The notes under the pieces were generated by a model. The model was given only the letters and a program-made list of their open reading frames with translations, made no database searches and was not told the DNA's origin. Shown piece by piece: positions 36,721-47,441 of a stretch of 64,000 nt of DNA. Source of the stretch: Pseudopyrenochaeta lycopersici (Eukaryota; Ascomycota; Dothideomycetes; Pleosporales; Pseudopyrenochaetaceae); contig NHZP01000018.1 in NCBI GenBank assembly GCA_003313425.1, positions 124,001 to 188,000 on the forward strand, read 5' to 3'. Every line of letters starts with the position of its first letter. The stretch's first letter is position 1. Made by a program: the position numbers and the translations under genes.

Positions 36721-39700
36721 ATGAAATTCTTTTGCGTATTACGGATTGTTATCATTACCAGATTCTGGCTAACGGGCTCTGCATATAGCAACACCAGCTA
36801 TTCTTTGGCTTTGAACGCTTCCTCATCAGCATCAATATCGACTTCTTTGTCGTCTATACCAAGCTCTATCTATTCGCTAGCTCCTTTGGGGGGCAAACCC
36901 TCGAAAAGTGGATTTGAACAATGGATAAGCTCATCTAGCTTAATTACGGCTACAGAAACACTAGCGACGTCAAACAGGAGCAATGCCTCCGAAACAACCT
37001 TTGATAAAAATTCCAGTTCGAGTAGCAACACGGTTACGACTGCTACTTTGGATGATGCTCCGGTCTCGAATTTTGGGTTGCCTCGAACCTTTACGGAGCC
37101 CACCAATGTTTATCGAACAAGACATGTGGCCATCGAACTGACAAACCTTTCAGCAGACCATTTACTAAATGCCACATTTTCAAGAATTGGGTCTGCTACA
37201 AGGACTACGTTAGATACGTCGGTGTTGCTGAAAGGTCTAAATACCACTGGGATTCACGTTTCTACAAACACAACTTCGAGTCCGGCCAATGTCACCGTTC
37301 ACGTTTCAGCAACACCGACGCTTTCATATATCAATTCTACGAAAAGTACTGTCACATGTCCTGTTACCTCATACCCTACCGATTTTTCACCAAAAATCTT
37401 GGACTTATCAGGATGTGCCTACGAAACCGCCTGGCCAAAAGACCAATGGTACTACTATTACGAAGATCGGTGTCTTGCTGAGTACTGCCGCTCGTCATTG
37501 TACTCAGAATTTGATGCTTACACGGGCCCGCTACCAACAATGACTACAACTTTGACCATTATGAACATTTCCTGGGCGGAAAACACTGTCACAGGGTTTG
37601 GTCCTCTCGAAACTTTGACCCTATCTTGTAAGCAAGCGCTTGTGTAGCTCCAACATCACGCTCACTGAAGCAGGGAATGGGACAGCCGATGATGTTGTCC
37701 GCCGCGAGGAGCCATGTTGCGGGGCATGCACAATGCGATTGAAGCAACTGAATATATACTATTGGCCGGACCAAGCAATGATTGCGCCTGAGGCTGCAAC
37801 TTCTCAAGAAATATCTGATGCAGTACTTCACACAGTCAATAGCTACATCGATGAGGAAGGCTTCACTTTGTGAGGAGATCTTACCCATTCTTCCGCGACC
37901 GAAAGCTCATGGTACTGCACTAGCATCTCTCCAAGCGTTTATATAGCAATGACTTCTCTCCGAGGCTGGAATTCATGTGGAGCTGTTGGCCCGGTAAGCT
38001 CGAAGCTTCTTCAATCACTGATATAAAGACGCTTATATTTCCAGGAAATCTTCTCCACTACGCTGGCCTTTGATGCAGAGGAGATTAGTACGCTGAGCCC
38101 TTCGCAGATCCAAAGTTCGTGTGAAGGAGGGGGCTGGGTCTTCTCAACCACTACGACGCGAAAGATGACCTTTGCAGATCTGCATCAGGACTGTTCCACG
38201 GCGCCTGAATACTTTTACAACCCTGAGTTTCCTTTCATGTACTGGATGACAGCAGGTGAGACAAGTTTTGCATATATAATTCGCAACACATAATGACACT
38301 ACATCTCAGATCCGTGCCACCCATAGTAAGTCACTCAAAAGCTTGTGAAACCCCATCCTATCGATGTGCACATATCTCTGATAATGAGTCATTTGTGGAT
38401 TCCTAGAATTTATAGACAGACTCTAATCTTCGCACAGTATCGTTGTCCCATCACGAGTCCGAGCACTCGATCCAGGTTGGGCGTCCTGTACACCGGGCTA
38501 CGGCGGAGGCTTTCATGATCCACCGAAAACTCTTCGCCCAGGACGGTACCTCGTCCCAACAGCTACATCATCTGTAGACTCAGATACACCATCGGCAAAT
38601 CCTACTCCTGGTAGTGGACCCCCTAGACTCCCTGAACCGACGTCGACAGGAGCCCCGAATATCGTGATACCAGATGAATTCCTGCCAGGGTGGATCCGGC
38701 ATACGGATTTGAACTCGAGGCCGACAACCTCTGCAGTCATTATCCCCAGCTATTCTCCAATAGCAGTTACGCTGCGGCCGGCTATGGGATCTTCTGAAAG
38801 GGTTGAAGTCATGACTCTCTTTCCCATCTGGATACTTGGTCCTGGGAATACCTTGATCCAAGAAAGTCAATCGGATGATTCCCCAGACTCTTTGCTCGAC
38901 TCACCCACTACGCGCGGAACTCTTGCACTTGTCATAGGCACCCATACACTTATGCCAGGCCACGGCGTTACAGTCAGCGGTACAACCAAGACGCTTGCCA
39001 ATTCCCAGACCACAGTCATAGACGATGTGTTTGTTTTTCTTGATCCCCTAGGTACGCACGTCATTGTAAATAGAAGCTCCACCATTCAAATTCCGTCTCC
39101 TCAGCCAACTTTACTACCACAATTACCGCCCTTAGTGCTCAAATTAGGTAGCGAGGCGTACACTGCAGATTCATTGGGCCGGTTCGTCATTAATGGCCAG
39201 ACCTTGGTTCCCGGCGGTATCATTATGATCGATCGAACGACGAGCACCCTGTACAACGGAGAAAGAACTACAGTTGGCGGTATCATTGTCTATCTAGATC
39301 CCCACGGAACTGCTGCAATTGTGGATGGGCGGTCATCTTTCACACTTGAGCGTGCGCAGGCTACCGGTGTTTCGAAGTTGATAGTAGTATCTGGGCAGAC
39401 TTACACAATACCTCCAACGGGCGCAGCGACCATTGTATTCGGCGGTTTCACATCCACATTGCCAAATGGGCGCGTCACGGTAATAGATGGGAGAACGTCA
39501 GTTATATCGGACAGCACTGTTGGTCGCGAATACATCGATGTGACTACGACTTCGACTTTTCCAGGATCTCAGACGGGATATCTGCCTTGGACACGTACTA
39601 GATTCAGTATAGGAGAGCAGGAGACATCTTCAGCTTCGGCAGATCAGAACCATGCGGTTCCGAATGAATCAAGCCGCGCCTGGTGCTTCGATCACAGTAC

Positions 39701-39767
39701 AGCATTGGCGCTTGGAGCCATCATATTTGTTTTGGCATTCAATCTGGTTGGAGCTGCACTAGTATAA
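36721..39767 (+). CDS. Large Ser/Thr-rich surface glycoprotein with degenerate repeat domain, about 910 aa
   Basis: Model exons: 36721-37627, 37671-37869, 37924-37993, 38045-38255, 38310-38325, 38438-39767. A signal-type N-terminus (MKFFCVLRIVIITRFW) is followed by 250 Ser/Thr-rich residues with many N-x-S/T sites, then Cys-containing blocks (DLSGCAYETAWPKDQWYYYY; EEPCCGACTMRLKQLNIYYW; SLRGWNSCGAVGP; GWASCTPGYGGG). The C-terminal third has three degenerate units around GTHTLMPGHGVTVSG (about 38930), GQTLVPGGIIMID (about 39200) and GQTYTIPPTGAATIVFGG (about 39390), a pattern common in ascomycete secreted proteins. A hydrophobic tail (ALGAIIFVLAFNLVGAALV) follows, so it is GPI- or membrane-anchored. 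The 43-base first intron is the weak point: if it is not spliced, the gene has a frameshift near 37630. Exon five has 16 bases. Function unknown; probably cell wall or adhesion. Confidence 0.8.
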
Positions 39768-41178
39768 TGTGTCACAACAATGATAGATACAAGTACCCAA
39801 TCCATGAAAATATCACCATGACTTCTCTCTCTCTCTCTCTTTCTCTCTTTGATAGTTCAGAACCATGCTATGCTCCTGCAAGGATTAGGATCAAACCCCG
39901 AAAGTCTTGCTAATCCGGGACCTCCCAAATAGCCTCATGGATCCTTCAACGGCATTGAGTCTACGATCTTGGTTCCCGATCTCTATCCAGATATGACGAA
40001 ACCTTAAATTCTGCAACTGCATATGGAGTGTGGCGTACACACCACGCATTCCAATATCAACACACGTCTCGGCGTACATATCCTCACCATGCCTTCGCTT
40101 ACCCCTGCTCGCCAGTCAGCTTCTGCAGCCACGATCCCATCTTGTGCCCATCATGCGCCCTCCTCCTCTTCCACCCCACAATCCAAATTTTTTTAACACA
40201 TTGCCCTCGAAAGGGAAGCACCTGCATAGGGTTTAACGGTCGATCAAACCTTCCACGGAACACATCCCTGAGTTCCCGCCGCATAGCTCACGATTTAAGG
40301 TTATGCTACCAGGACAAACTTTCGTGCCGCTGTCGCTCACCACCCTTTGACCCGACACTTTGGTTCCCCGTGGGCAACGAGGGTGCGGGAAGAGCACGCG
40401 AAACAGGGGTATCCCGCCTGATCGATATATAGCCAGATAGTGCATAACACCTCGTGGACATCTGATTTGGAGACTTTAGCCACCGGATATTAGCCTGAGG
40501 TCTTGAAAGCCTGTCATGTTGTTTTGTATGTGTTGCAGAGAAGGGAGGACAGGGCTGGGACGTTGTGTACTAGCGAGTTGATGGGTGCCCGCCATTTTCT
40601 GTTGGTGCCGGCCTCGCGAACCAGGATCTGAGGAGCAATTCTGACGGGAACGTAAGCTTTCTGATCCCATACCACACCTATAGCTTATGCATCGGGAATC
40701 AACCTGTTTACTAAATCTCATCTCACAATCTTCCACCATGTGTCAGCGCGCAGTTATTATCAAATATTGGACGCTCACCGTCGGCTATTAATTCCGGCCA
40801 ATGTTTCAAAAATCCCAGACATATAGCAGTATAGAACCCGACGGTTCAAGCATAGTATCCGAGGCTGAAAGCCACTAAAATTGTTGCTAGGATCAAAAAG
40901 TTGAACGGCGGAGGAAGCACACTGAAAGTTGCATTGTAGGAAAGATGCAGCACTGATGTTGTTCTTAATGTCTTATTTGTATCGTGCCAGAAGGCCGTAT
41001 ATTTGTACACACTGATCTTTTACCGATCGAAGAAAAAAAGGAAATGCTACAGAAAATGTCCGTAGGCATATAGTAAAGAAACTCCGTCGTTTTCACCTGC
41101 CCATCTATGTTTCAAGGCTGCCAGTCATTCCACTTTACTCGCTTTTCTGATCACCTCGTTGTTGACAAAAACTTTGAC
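39768..41178. other. Convergent 3' intergenic region, 1.4 kb
   Basis: Holds a TC microsatellite at 39822-39850. No gene supported. Confidence 0.5.
39822..39850. repeat. TC-rich microsatellite
   Basis: Consecutive TC dinucleotides with one TTTC interruption, just after the surface glycoprotein stop codon. Confidence 0.9.
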
Positions 41179-42596
41179 CTACAACGAACGAAGACCCCTC
41201 CTCATCTTCCTTGCAGCAGCAGGCGGGTTCTCTGGGCCACCAGCAGGGTTGGTAACCGCACCAGCGAATCCTACAGCGCTGTTGAATAGATCAGCAGTGC
41301 TCTTGTCACGTGTACCAGCAGCCTGAACCTGCGCCTTGGCGTCCTCGCAAACAGCAATGGCAGCAGCGTTCGCCTCGCAGACATTAGTGAGCTGGTTGCA
41401 GAGAGCGTTGGTGATGATGTTGGGGTTCAAGGCTTCTCCCTGACCACCGCGAGCAACAGGGTCGGCAATCTGGAAGGTGAATTCGGTGTCTGGGCGGTTA
41501 CCCTCACCACCTTGGAAGGTAATGGTAGGAGTGCAGAGGCCGAAGTCTGCGCCTCCGGCACCGGCAGCTTGACCACCAGCAGCCTGATCGTTGTTACCAG
41601 CGGCCGCATCTTGCTGGTTGTTATTGTTGTTGTTATTGCCAGCCTGCTGATTGTTGTTGTTGTTGTTGTTGGCCTGCTGGTTGTTGTTATTGCCTTGCTG
41701 CTGGTTGTTTCCGGCGGCGGCACCTTGCTGATTGTTGTTGTTACCGGCAGCAGCGTCGCAGACTGCGGCGGCATTGTCATCAGCAGCAGCCTGCTGGTTG
41801 TTGTTGGCGGCTTGCTGGTTGTTGTTGTTGGCGGCTTGCTGGTTGTTGTTGTTGGCGGCTTGCTGATTGTTGTTGTTGGCGGCTTGCTGATTGTTGTTGT
41901 TGGCGGCTTGCTGATTGTTGTTGTTGGCGGCTTGCTGATTGTTGTTGTTGGCGGCTTGCTGATTGTTGTTATTGTTGTTGTTGGCAGCCTGTTGGTTTCC
42001 TTGCTGGGCACCTCCAGCAGCGGCAGCACCACCAGCAGCACCCTGGCTCACAACCAGATTGCCCAATCCAGCCTGGTCCATGAGATCAAACACACTCAAG
42101 CCATCGGCAGCAAGCGGGTTGCTAGCGCTGCTTTGGCTGAGAGCAGCAGCAGCACCGTTTACATCAACATCGGGGTCGATGAGAGGCGTGATACCACGGA
42201 GCTCAGGAGTAGCAGGGAGAGCTGGGTCACCACAGACGTTCTGGACATTGCCGTTGGCAAAGGGGTTGGTGTTCTTCTCAGCAGTGACAAGACCAATAGC
42301 AGCAGCGAGGGCATCAGCGCCGCCACCAAGTTCAGTGAAGACTTGATCAGCGCGGGTGAGCTATTGATGTCAGTCTATATTCTACTCATGTTCCTCTGAA
42401 GAAGCTAAGAACATACCTTGGCGCAAGAGTTCGCTGCGCCCAAGAGGTCGGAGATAGCCGCTCCAGCAATAGTAGCAGCGGCACCGGGGCTGCCGCCCTG
42501 AACGGCGCCGATAGCAGCGATAGGAACTTGTTCCTGACCGAAGCGAGCCTCGACGTAGGCGATGATCGCCGCAATGATGAAAGTCTTGGAAACCAT
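41179..42596 (-). CDS. Secreted Asn/Gln/Ala-repeat protein, 453 aa
   Basis: Exons (minus) 42596-42417 and 42360-41179; the 56-base intron has a CTGAC branch point and phase 0. MVSKTFIIAAIIAYVEARFG looks like a signal peptide. The N-terminal part is Ala/Gly-rich (AATIAGAAISDLLGAANSC), followed by CGDPALPATPELRG and DLMDQAGLGNLVVSQ. The centre is an array of QQAANNNN octapeptides and looser N/Q/A/G blocks of about 130 residues. The C-terminal part is a conserved-looking domain with four Cys (FGLCTPTITFQGGEG; ITNALCNQLTNVCEANAAAIAVCEDA) ending in basic KMRRGLRSL. Proteins of this build are common in Dothideomycetes and sometimes mislabelled circumsporozoite-like because of the repeats; they are probably cell-wall or extracellular proteins of unknown role. 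The antisense frame over the repeat (Val/Leu-rich) is a shadow. Confidence 0.88.
41791..41996. repeat. 24-base coding minisatellite
   Basis: GCGGCTTGCTG recurs at 41807, 41831, 41855, 41879, 41903, 41927 and 41951, exactly 24 bases apart: seven near-identical units encoding QQAANNNN on the minus strand. The first two units carry CTGGTT and the other five CTGATT, so the array has homogenised in two blocks. Confidence 0.95.
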
Positions 42597-43712
42597 CTTG
42601 TCAAAGGATACAAACAATTGGAATAGTCGTTAGACGTTAGGATAAGTAGCGAATGATGAGACTAGCTCTTAGTTTGTCTTAATGATGCCGACCTGGGCGT
42701 GAAGAATGTAATGAATGGAAGGATGCGGAAAGTAACGAAAAGCGAAAGAAAAGACTGAACCGATTGCTGCTGCCGAGTGTGCGTCGAAGATGCTGGTCTC
42801 TCAAGGGCGAGCGACACCCAGGCTTTTATATCGCAATGCACATCCATCTCTTTCCTCGCGATTCATCATCGTGTAAGCGCTGTAACCAGGATGACCACAA
42901 GGACCGTCCTCCTTGTGTCAAACCATGCAGACAAGGACCATCATTCCCTTCACGGGAGTGCGCCGAGCGCGCTGGGAAGCAACAGAATCGCAGCAAAATG
43001 ATGAGTAGGAGCGTTCCTGCCAAGGCGTCATGCGATCTCGAGCGCCCTGGAACGTTTGATTTGCGCGCTGCGACTTCGGTAAACGTTAGTAAACGGCCGT
43101 TAAGGCTTAGTTGCAGGACATCCATCCATGGCGTTGATGTTGCCGATGACTGAGGTTGGGGGTGTTGCGACAGCACCAGTCGCGGTAGGGTTTCATGCCA
43201 CGGCACCACACCTCACGAGGACTGTAGCCGCCACGGCACGTCTGTAGATACGGAGGAACATCAATGCGTTCCGAGGTCTGTTACAGTACACATGGGGGAG
43301 TGCGATGAGCAAGTAAACAGCAAGATTTGCGGACAAAACATAATGCAGGGGAAAGACGCGTGGTTAGAATAATGGGTGCTGATATTGGGAAAGAACAGGC
43401 GAGTGACCCGCTAAGGCGCCATATACGGCCCGAGATACTATGCTGGATAGCACCAAAAATTGCGCAAAAAGTACAAGAGTGAGCTGAGGATGTTCATAAT
43501 GCCTTCCGAAGACCGAGTCGCAGGGTAGCGGGCCGTCAGAAGTTGCCGCACTGCAATAAAACCGCAGGCATCCTGGGACATTGAGAATCCCACAGTGCAC
43601 GTGAGCACCACGAGGTTGACATACGATATCGGCCGCAGCTTCAACATCCTCAGACCCCATCATCCCTTCAACCAAGCAATGCAATGCCCATAACGCCATC
43701 GCTATGCGTCTA
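42597..43712. other. Intergenic 1.1 kb, nothing recognised
   Basis: Promoter side of the Asn/Gln-repeat gene and 3' side of the mS38-like gene. Short frames only. Confidence 0.5.
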
Positions 43713-44671
43713 CTATGTTCTATCCAACTTCCGTCGCAACAGCCTCGTCCTCTTCATCAATTTCTTGTACTTGTGCTTCTTCATCTTCAGCTTTCGTTGC
43801 CTCTTCACGCTAATTAGAAGCATGCCGTGTCGCCTCTGGGCGACGTGTTCGCGAAAATTCGCCGGCTTATCTGCCTGTGGAGAAGGTCGTGGAACCTCAG
43901 TTATGCGTTGGTTGATGCTAGCAGAGACATCGTAGTCAGAGTATGCCTCGCCCTCATGTTCAGGCGCGAGCGGAGTGTAAGGTACGGGTGCAGACGGAGG
44001 CGAAAATGGAACAAGGCGAGCTGCCCAGTTCTCTATGGTCTGCTGTGTTGGAAGATTATCTAGATGGTAAACCTCCACCTGGGCTGCTTGTCGCTCCTCC
44101 TGCGCGTCGATTTCGGCATACATGCGTTGTAAAACCCCACCGAGTATGGTTTTTGTTCTCTGCATGGTCTCGGCATCGCTTGCCTGGTACAGGTCGAAGA
44201 TGGCATTGAACTCATCGATTGGTACGACGCCGGGGAACGAGTTTTGAATGGAAATAGGGCGGTGGAGGCCAAAGAAGGCTGATAACTTCACATCTACAAA
44301 ATGTTAGCGCAAGTTACATGGCCCTCTCGCTACTATGCCATACCATCTTCCCGCAAGTGGTTGGTAGGAGGTACCATAGGTATGTTGTTGCCTGATGTTG
44401 CCGTCGATGGCTCCTTCAACTTCTCTCCCGAGCCATTCATCATCGTCTCTGGCCCCTGGAGCTCCGCCGCAGCATTTTGCTCGATCTCTGCAGGCTTCTT
44501 CTTGTTGTTTGGTGGGGTCGAGGGCTTTGATGAAGACAGTCGCCGTTGGTGACTCGGCCGATATGCAGGTTGCGGCGAAGTGGTCAGCGCAGCGCGGACA
44601 AGGCAGCTGGCCGGGGCCGTTGAAAAGCCGTTCGCTGAGCGGGCGACTCTCCCGATCGCAGGAGAGAACAT
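43713..44671 (-). CDS. Mitochondrial small-subunit ribosomal protein mS38 / Cox24-like, 302 aa
   Basis: Exons (minus) 44671-44344 and 44293-43713; 50-base intron in phase 1 with a CTAAC branch point. The N-terminus MFSPAIGRVARSANGFS is a good mitochondrial presequence. The middle is Pro/Ser/Lys-rich and then acidic (EHEGEAYSDYD). The C-terminal 40 residues are the AURKAIP1/COX24 domain: LISVKRQRKLKMKKHKYKK then RTRLLRRKLDRT. In yeast Cox24 (Qri5) and in animals AURKAIP1 are mS38 of the mitoribosome small subunit and affect COX1 expression. The conserved end is clear; the rest evolves quickly as usual. Confidence 0.9.
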
Positions 44672-46165
44672 GGCCAGCTGAAGAAGGCGGGGTGGTGATG
44701 CGAATGTCGAGGTTGGATGCGGCTCAAGGCTGGCAATCAGGACTTGCTGCAGGCTACGCAGATCCGATGTTTCCCCGGTCCACTAGCGGCTGTCACGAGG
44801 CATCTGGTGTTAGCCACACCGCCCCCCAACTGCGGATTACGCCATGCTATCTTGAGCATGTGTCTATGAGCCCCAAATAGTCTTGTTAGTTCTCTGCAAG
44901 CCTGAGCGTGCTTCTCGCCCGTACGTCTCAGTTCGTAGTCTTCGTCAAGGCCATGTACACCAACTCACAATGACTGCATGTCCAATCTTGTATCAAAACA
45001 CCCCACCTCCACCTGCATGCCGTCACAAGCATTCTACATGCAGGCTAATCATGATCGCGTGCGACTATTATTACGCTGGTAGACTTTCCCTTGCACATCC
45101 AGTTATAACAAGGCCCTCTTCAGTCCTAAAAAAGGATTCCTGCTCACCAGCTGCACGGCACGCAAGCGCCCGGAATCATCTGAACCCGCTTCCAAACATG
45201 TCCACGGTAATTGCCGAAACGACGTCACTTCCACGATCCTGGGAGCTCTCTCACTACTCTGAAGACTTGGGTCTTCAATTACGTTCGTTCGTGTATGCAG
45301 CTCAAGGGATGATCCCACCATTCAGCCGTCGAAAAGAGACGCTCGGTTCCTGCCGCCCTTCCGTGGTCACTTGTGGCCTGCCGCATAGCTTTGCCGCAAT
45401 CCTGCATGTCAACATGTTCCTTAATCTGACATCTGAAGTATCCCGATCTGGCAGGTTGACAAAAAGTCTTGGAAGGATAAACCATAGGCATCTGAGACAT
45501 TCTGTACCTAGTTCATTTTAGTTGAAAAGGGCAGGTCCTGCACCAGTAAGGAGAGAGTTGCGCACTGACAAAATTATGCGATGGATGGAGTGTAGTATTG
45601 CAGCTTCGGTGGAAAGGCCTATTTGGCACCCCGACGCGGTGTAATATGATGCAATATACTGTCATACCCCTGCTATCTGTCCTTACACCTTGAAGCCACG
45701 GAACGCTGAGATATACAGCGAAAAGGAGTCGAGCCGCCTACTACCTGCAAATGCCTAGAAATTTGACAAAAGTTGGATGCATTTTGAACAAGGAAAAATT
45801 GTCTTGCGAATCGTCCGTCTCTTACTGCGCCTGTCCGCTTGCAGACATGCATCATGCTTCTGACTTCACCCTCCCAATCTACTAAACCGGATCCGCTTGT
45901 TCTTGCAGACTTCCAAATTATATCGTAAAATCGTCATGAAACCAATAGCGAAGTAGAAGTGAAAATCCAGAATATCGAGGGTATAATAAGAAAAATGGGC
46001 CGTGCAGGTCGTGTCATCCAATTCGCCGTACGCCAGTCGCTGTGCCAAGACTCTCCGGGGAACTCTTGTAACGTTTCTTTCGCGGACGGGCGCAGGGTCA
46101 TGGCTTGACGTGCGACTCTGGCTGGAGGATTAGGTGCCTCGAAGCGGGCAGTCTTTTTTGTGCAA
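44672..46165. other. Intergenic 1.5 kb, nothing recognised
   Basis: Longest frame (44883-45521, plus) has no recognisable domain and unlikely composition. No gene supported. Confidence 0.45.
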
Positions 46166-47441
46166 TCACAAAATAAGAGCGTTAAGGTTGCGCTGGACGA
46201 TCATGTCCTGTACTGATGCCATCGTCTTCTTGAGCAAATCCGTGTCTGTTGCGTTTGTATAGTGGACGTAAACCTCCTTCTTTGGCTGTCGTACGAGATT
46301 GCGGAACTTGTTTGCGAAGAACTCCATGCCGGCCTCAATGTCCGTGGGTTGCCCAGTGTAGTCAGGGAAGACCTTGCTGATTGGGCTCATTCCTCCTGCG
46401 ATTTTTTCTCGGAACAGATCGATCTTGTTGAGAAAGAGGATCAGGGCGGATTTTTCAAAGTACTTGGAGTTCGATATCGATTCGAAGAGCATTAGGGCTT
46501 CGTGCATTTGATTCTGGTTCAGGTTAGCCAGGCGAGCCATAGGCAACGTAGAGGGTGCTCACCCCATTCCTATCTTCCACCAGCACATGGTCGTAGCCGC
46601 TAATGGCCACGAGGAACAGCACAACCTGCACATTGTCGAAGACGTGAATCCACTTCTTTCGCTCTGACCGCTGACCACCAACATCGACCATTTTGTATGT
46701 CAGATTTCCCAACTCGAAGATGGTCTCGGAGATACCGGTAGTTCGTAATCGTGTGCGCAGGATGTCTTGATCGGTTGGGAGGAATTCCTTTGCGAACAGG
46801 CGATCGATGTCTTGGAAGAAGCTACGACTGTCAGTGCTGGGGTAGACAGCGAATAGCAAGGCACGTACTAGCTCAAGTTGTCGTGCAGGGCATACTGGTT
46901 GCCCTTCAATATTGTCAACTGCACGCCCTTGTCTGCCCACAAGCAATTGAATGCCGTGAGAAACTCTTCGGGCATGGGCTCTTCGGTGCCAATGTCAGGC
47001 GCAGCATTGACCATCTCCGAGTATCGCTAGAGAGCAAATGATTAGCGGATGCGTACCGTGCAAAGGTTGTTCTCGGCGACGTACGATGTTGTCTTCATCC
47101 TCGAAATCCGTGTCGTCCTCCTGCATGGCCGAGTAGATTGTCTGGAAGGCCGAGACCAGGTTGTTGAAGATGGTGGCTCGCCATGTCTTGCGTTCTGACT
47201 TCCCGAAGCCGCCCGCGTTGATGATGCGCATCTGCTTGAGGACGGTGGACTTGCCGCTCTCACCGGCACCTGTAGGATAGTCTCAGTCAAGCCGTGTGGC
47301 CGTGTTTGTTCAATTGGCATGCATACCGAGCAGCAGGAGCTTCACCTCGCGCTCTGCCCGCTTCCTGTCCGTGCGGAGGTTCTTCTCGATGTCCTCATTT
47401 CTCTTCGACTCTGGGTCTGCGGGTTTCCTGCCAAAGCACAT
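46166..47441 (-). CDS. Heterotrimeric G-protein alpha subunit, group II type, 354 aa
   Basis: Exons (minus): 47441-47327, 47269-47085, 47026-46869, 46821-46563, 46513-46166; all phases fit. It starts MCFGRKPADPESKR, without the MGxxxS myristoylation site of groups I and III, and as in fungal group II (GNA-2-like) subunits. Motifs present: P-loop LLLLGAGESGKSTVLKQM, switch I RTRLRTTGISE, switch II MVDVGGQRSERKKW, the NKID guanine motif and TNATDTD. The C-terminus (NLNALIL) has no Cys at position -4, so it should not be a pertussis-toxin substrate. Group II subunits usually give weak or conditional phenotypes and compensate other G-alphas in cAMP signalling. An in-frame ATG five codons upstream (at 47456) would give MAPAIMCFG; I prefer the second because MCFG is the family start. 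Confidence 0.95.

Noticed and set aside
37628..37647. 20-base GTAAG...TAG as an intron in the surface glycoprotein
   Set aside because: Far too short for splicing and does not restore the downstream frame.
41512..42399. 295-codon plus-strand Val/Leu-rich frame
   Set aside because: It is the antisense of the QQAANNNN repeat gene; the repeat keeps several frames open.
44883..45521. 212-codon plus-strand frame
   Set aside because: Low-complexity basic/Ser composition without a motif; no sign of splicing or conservation-like pattern.
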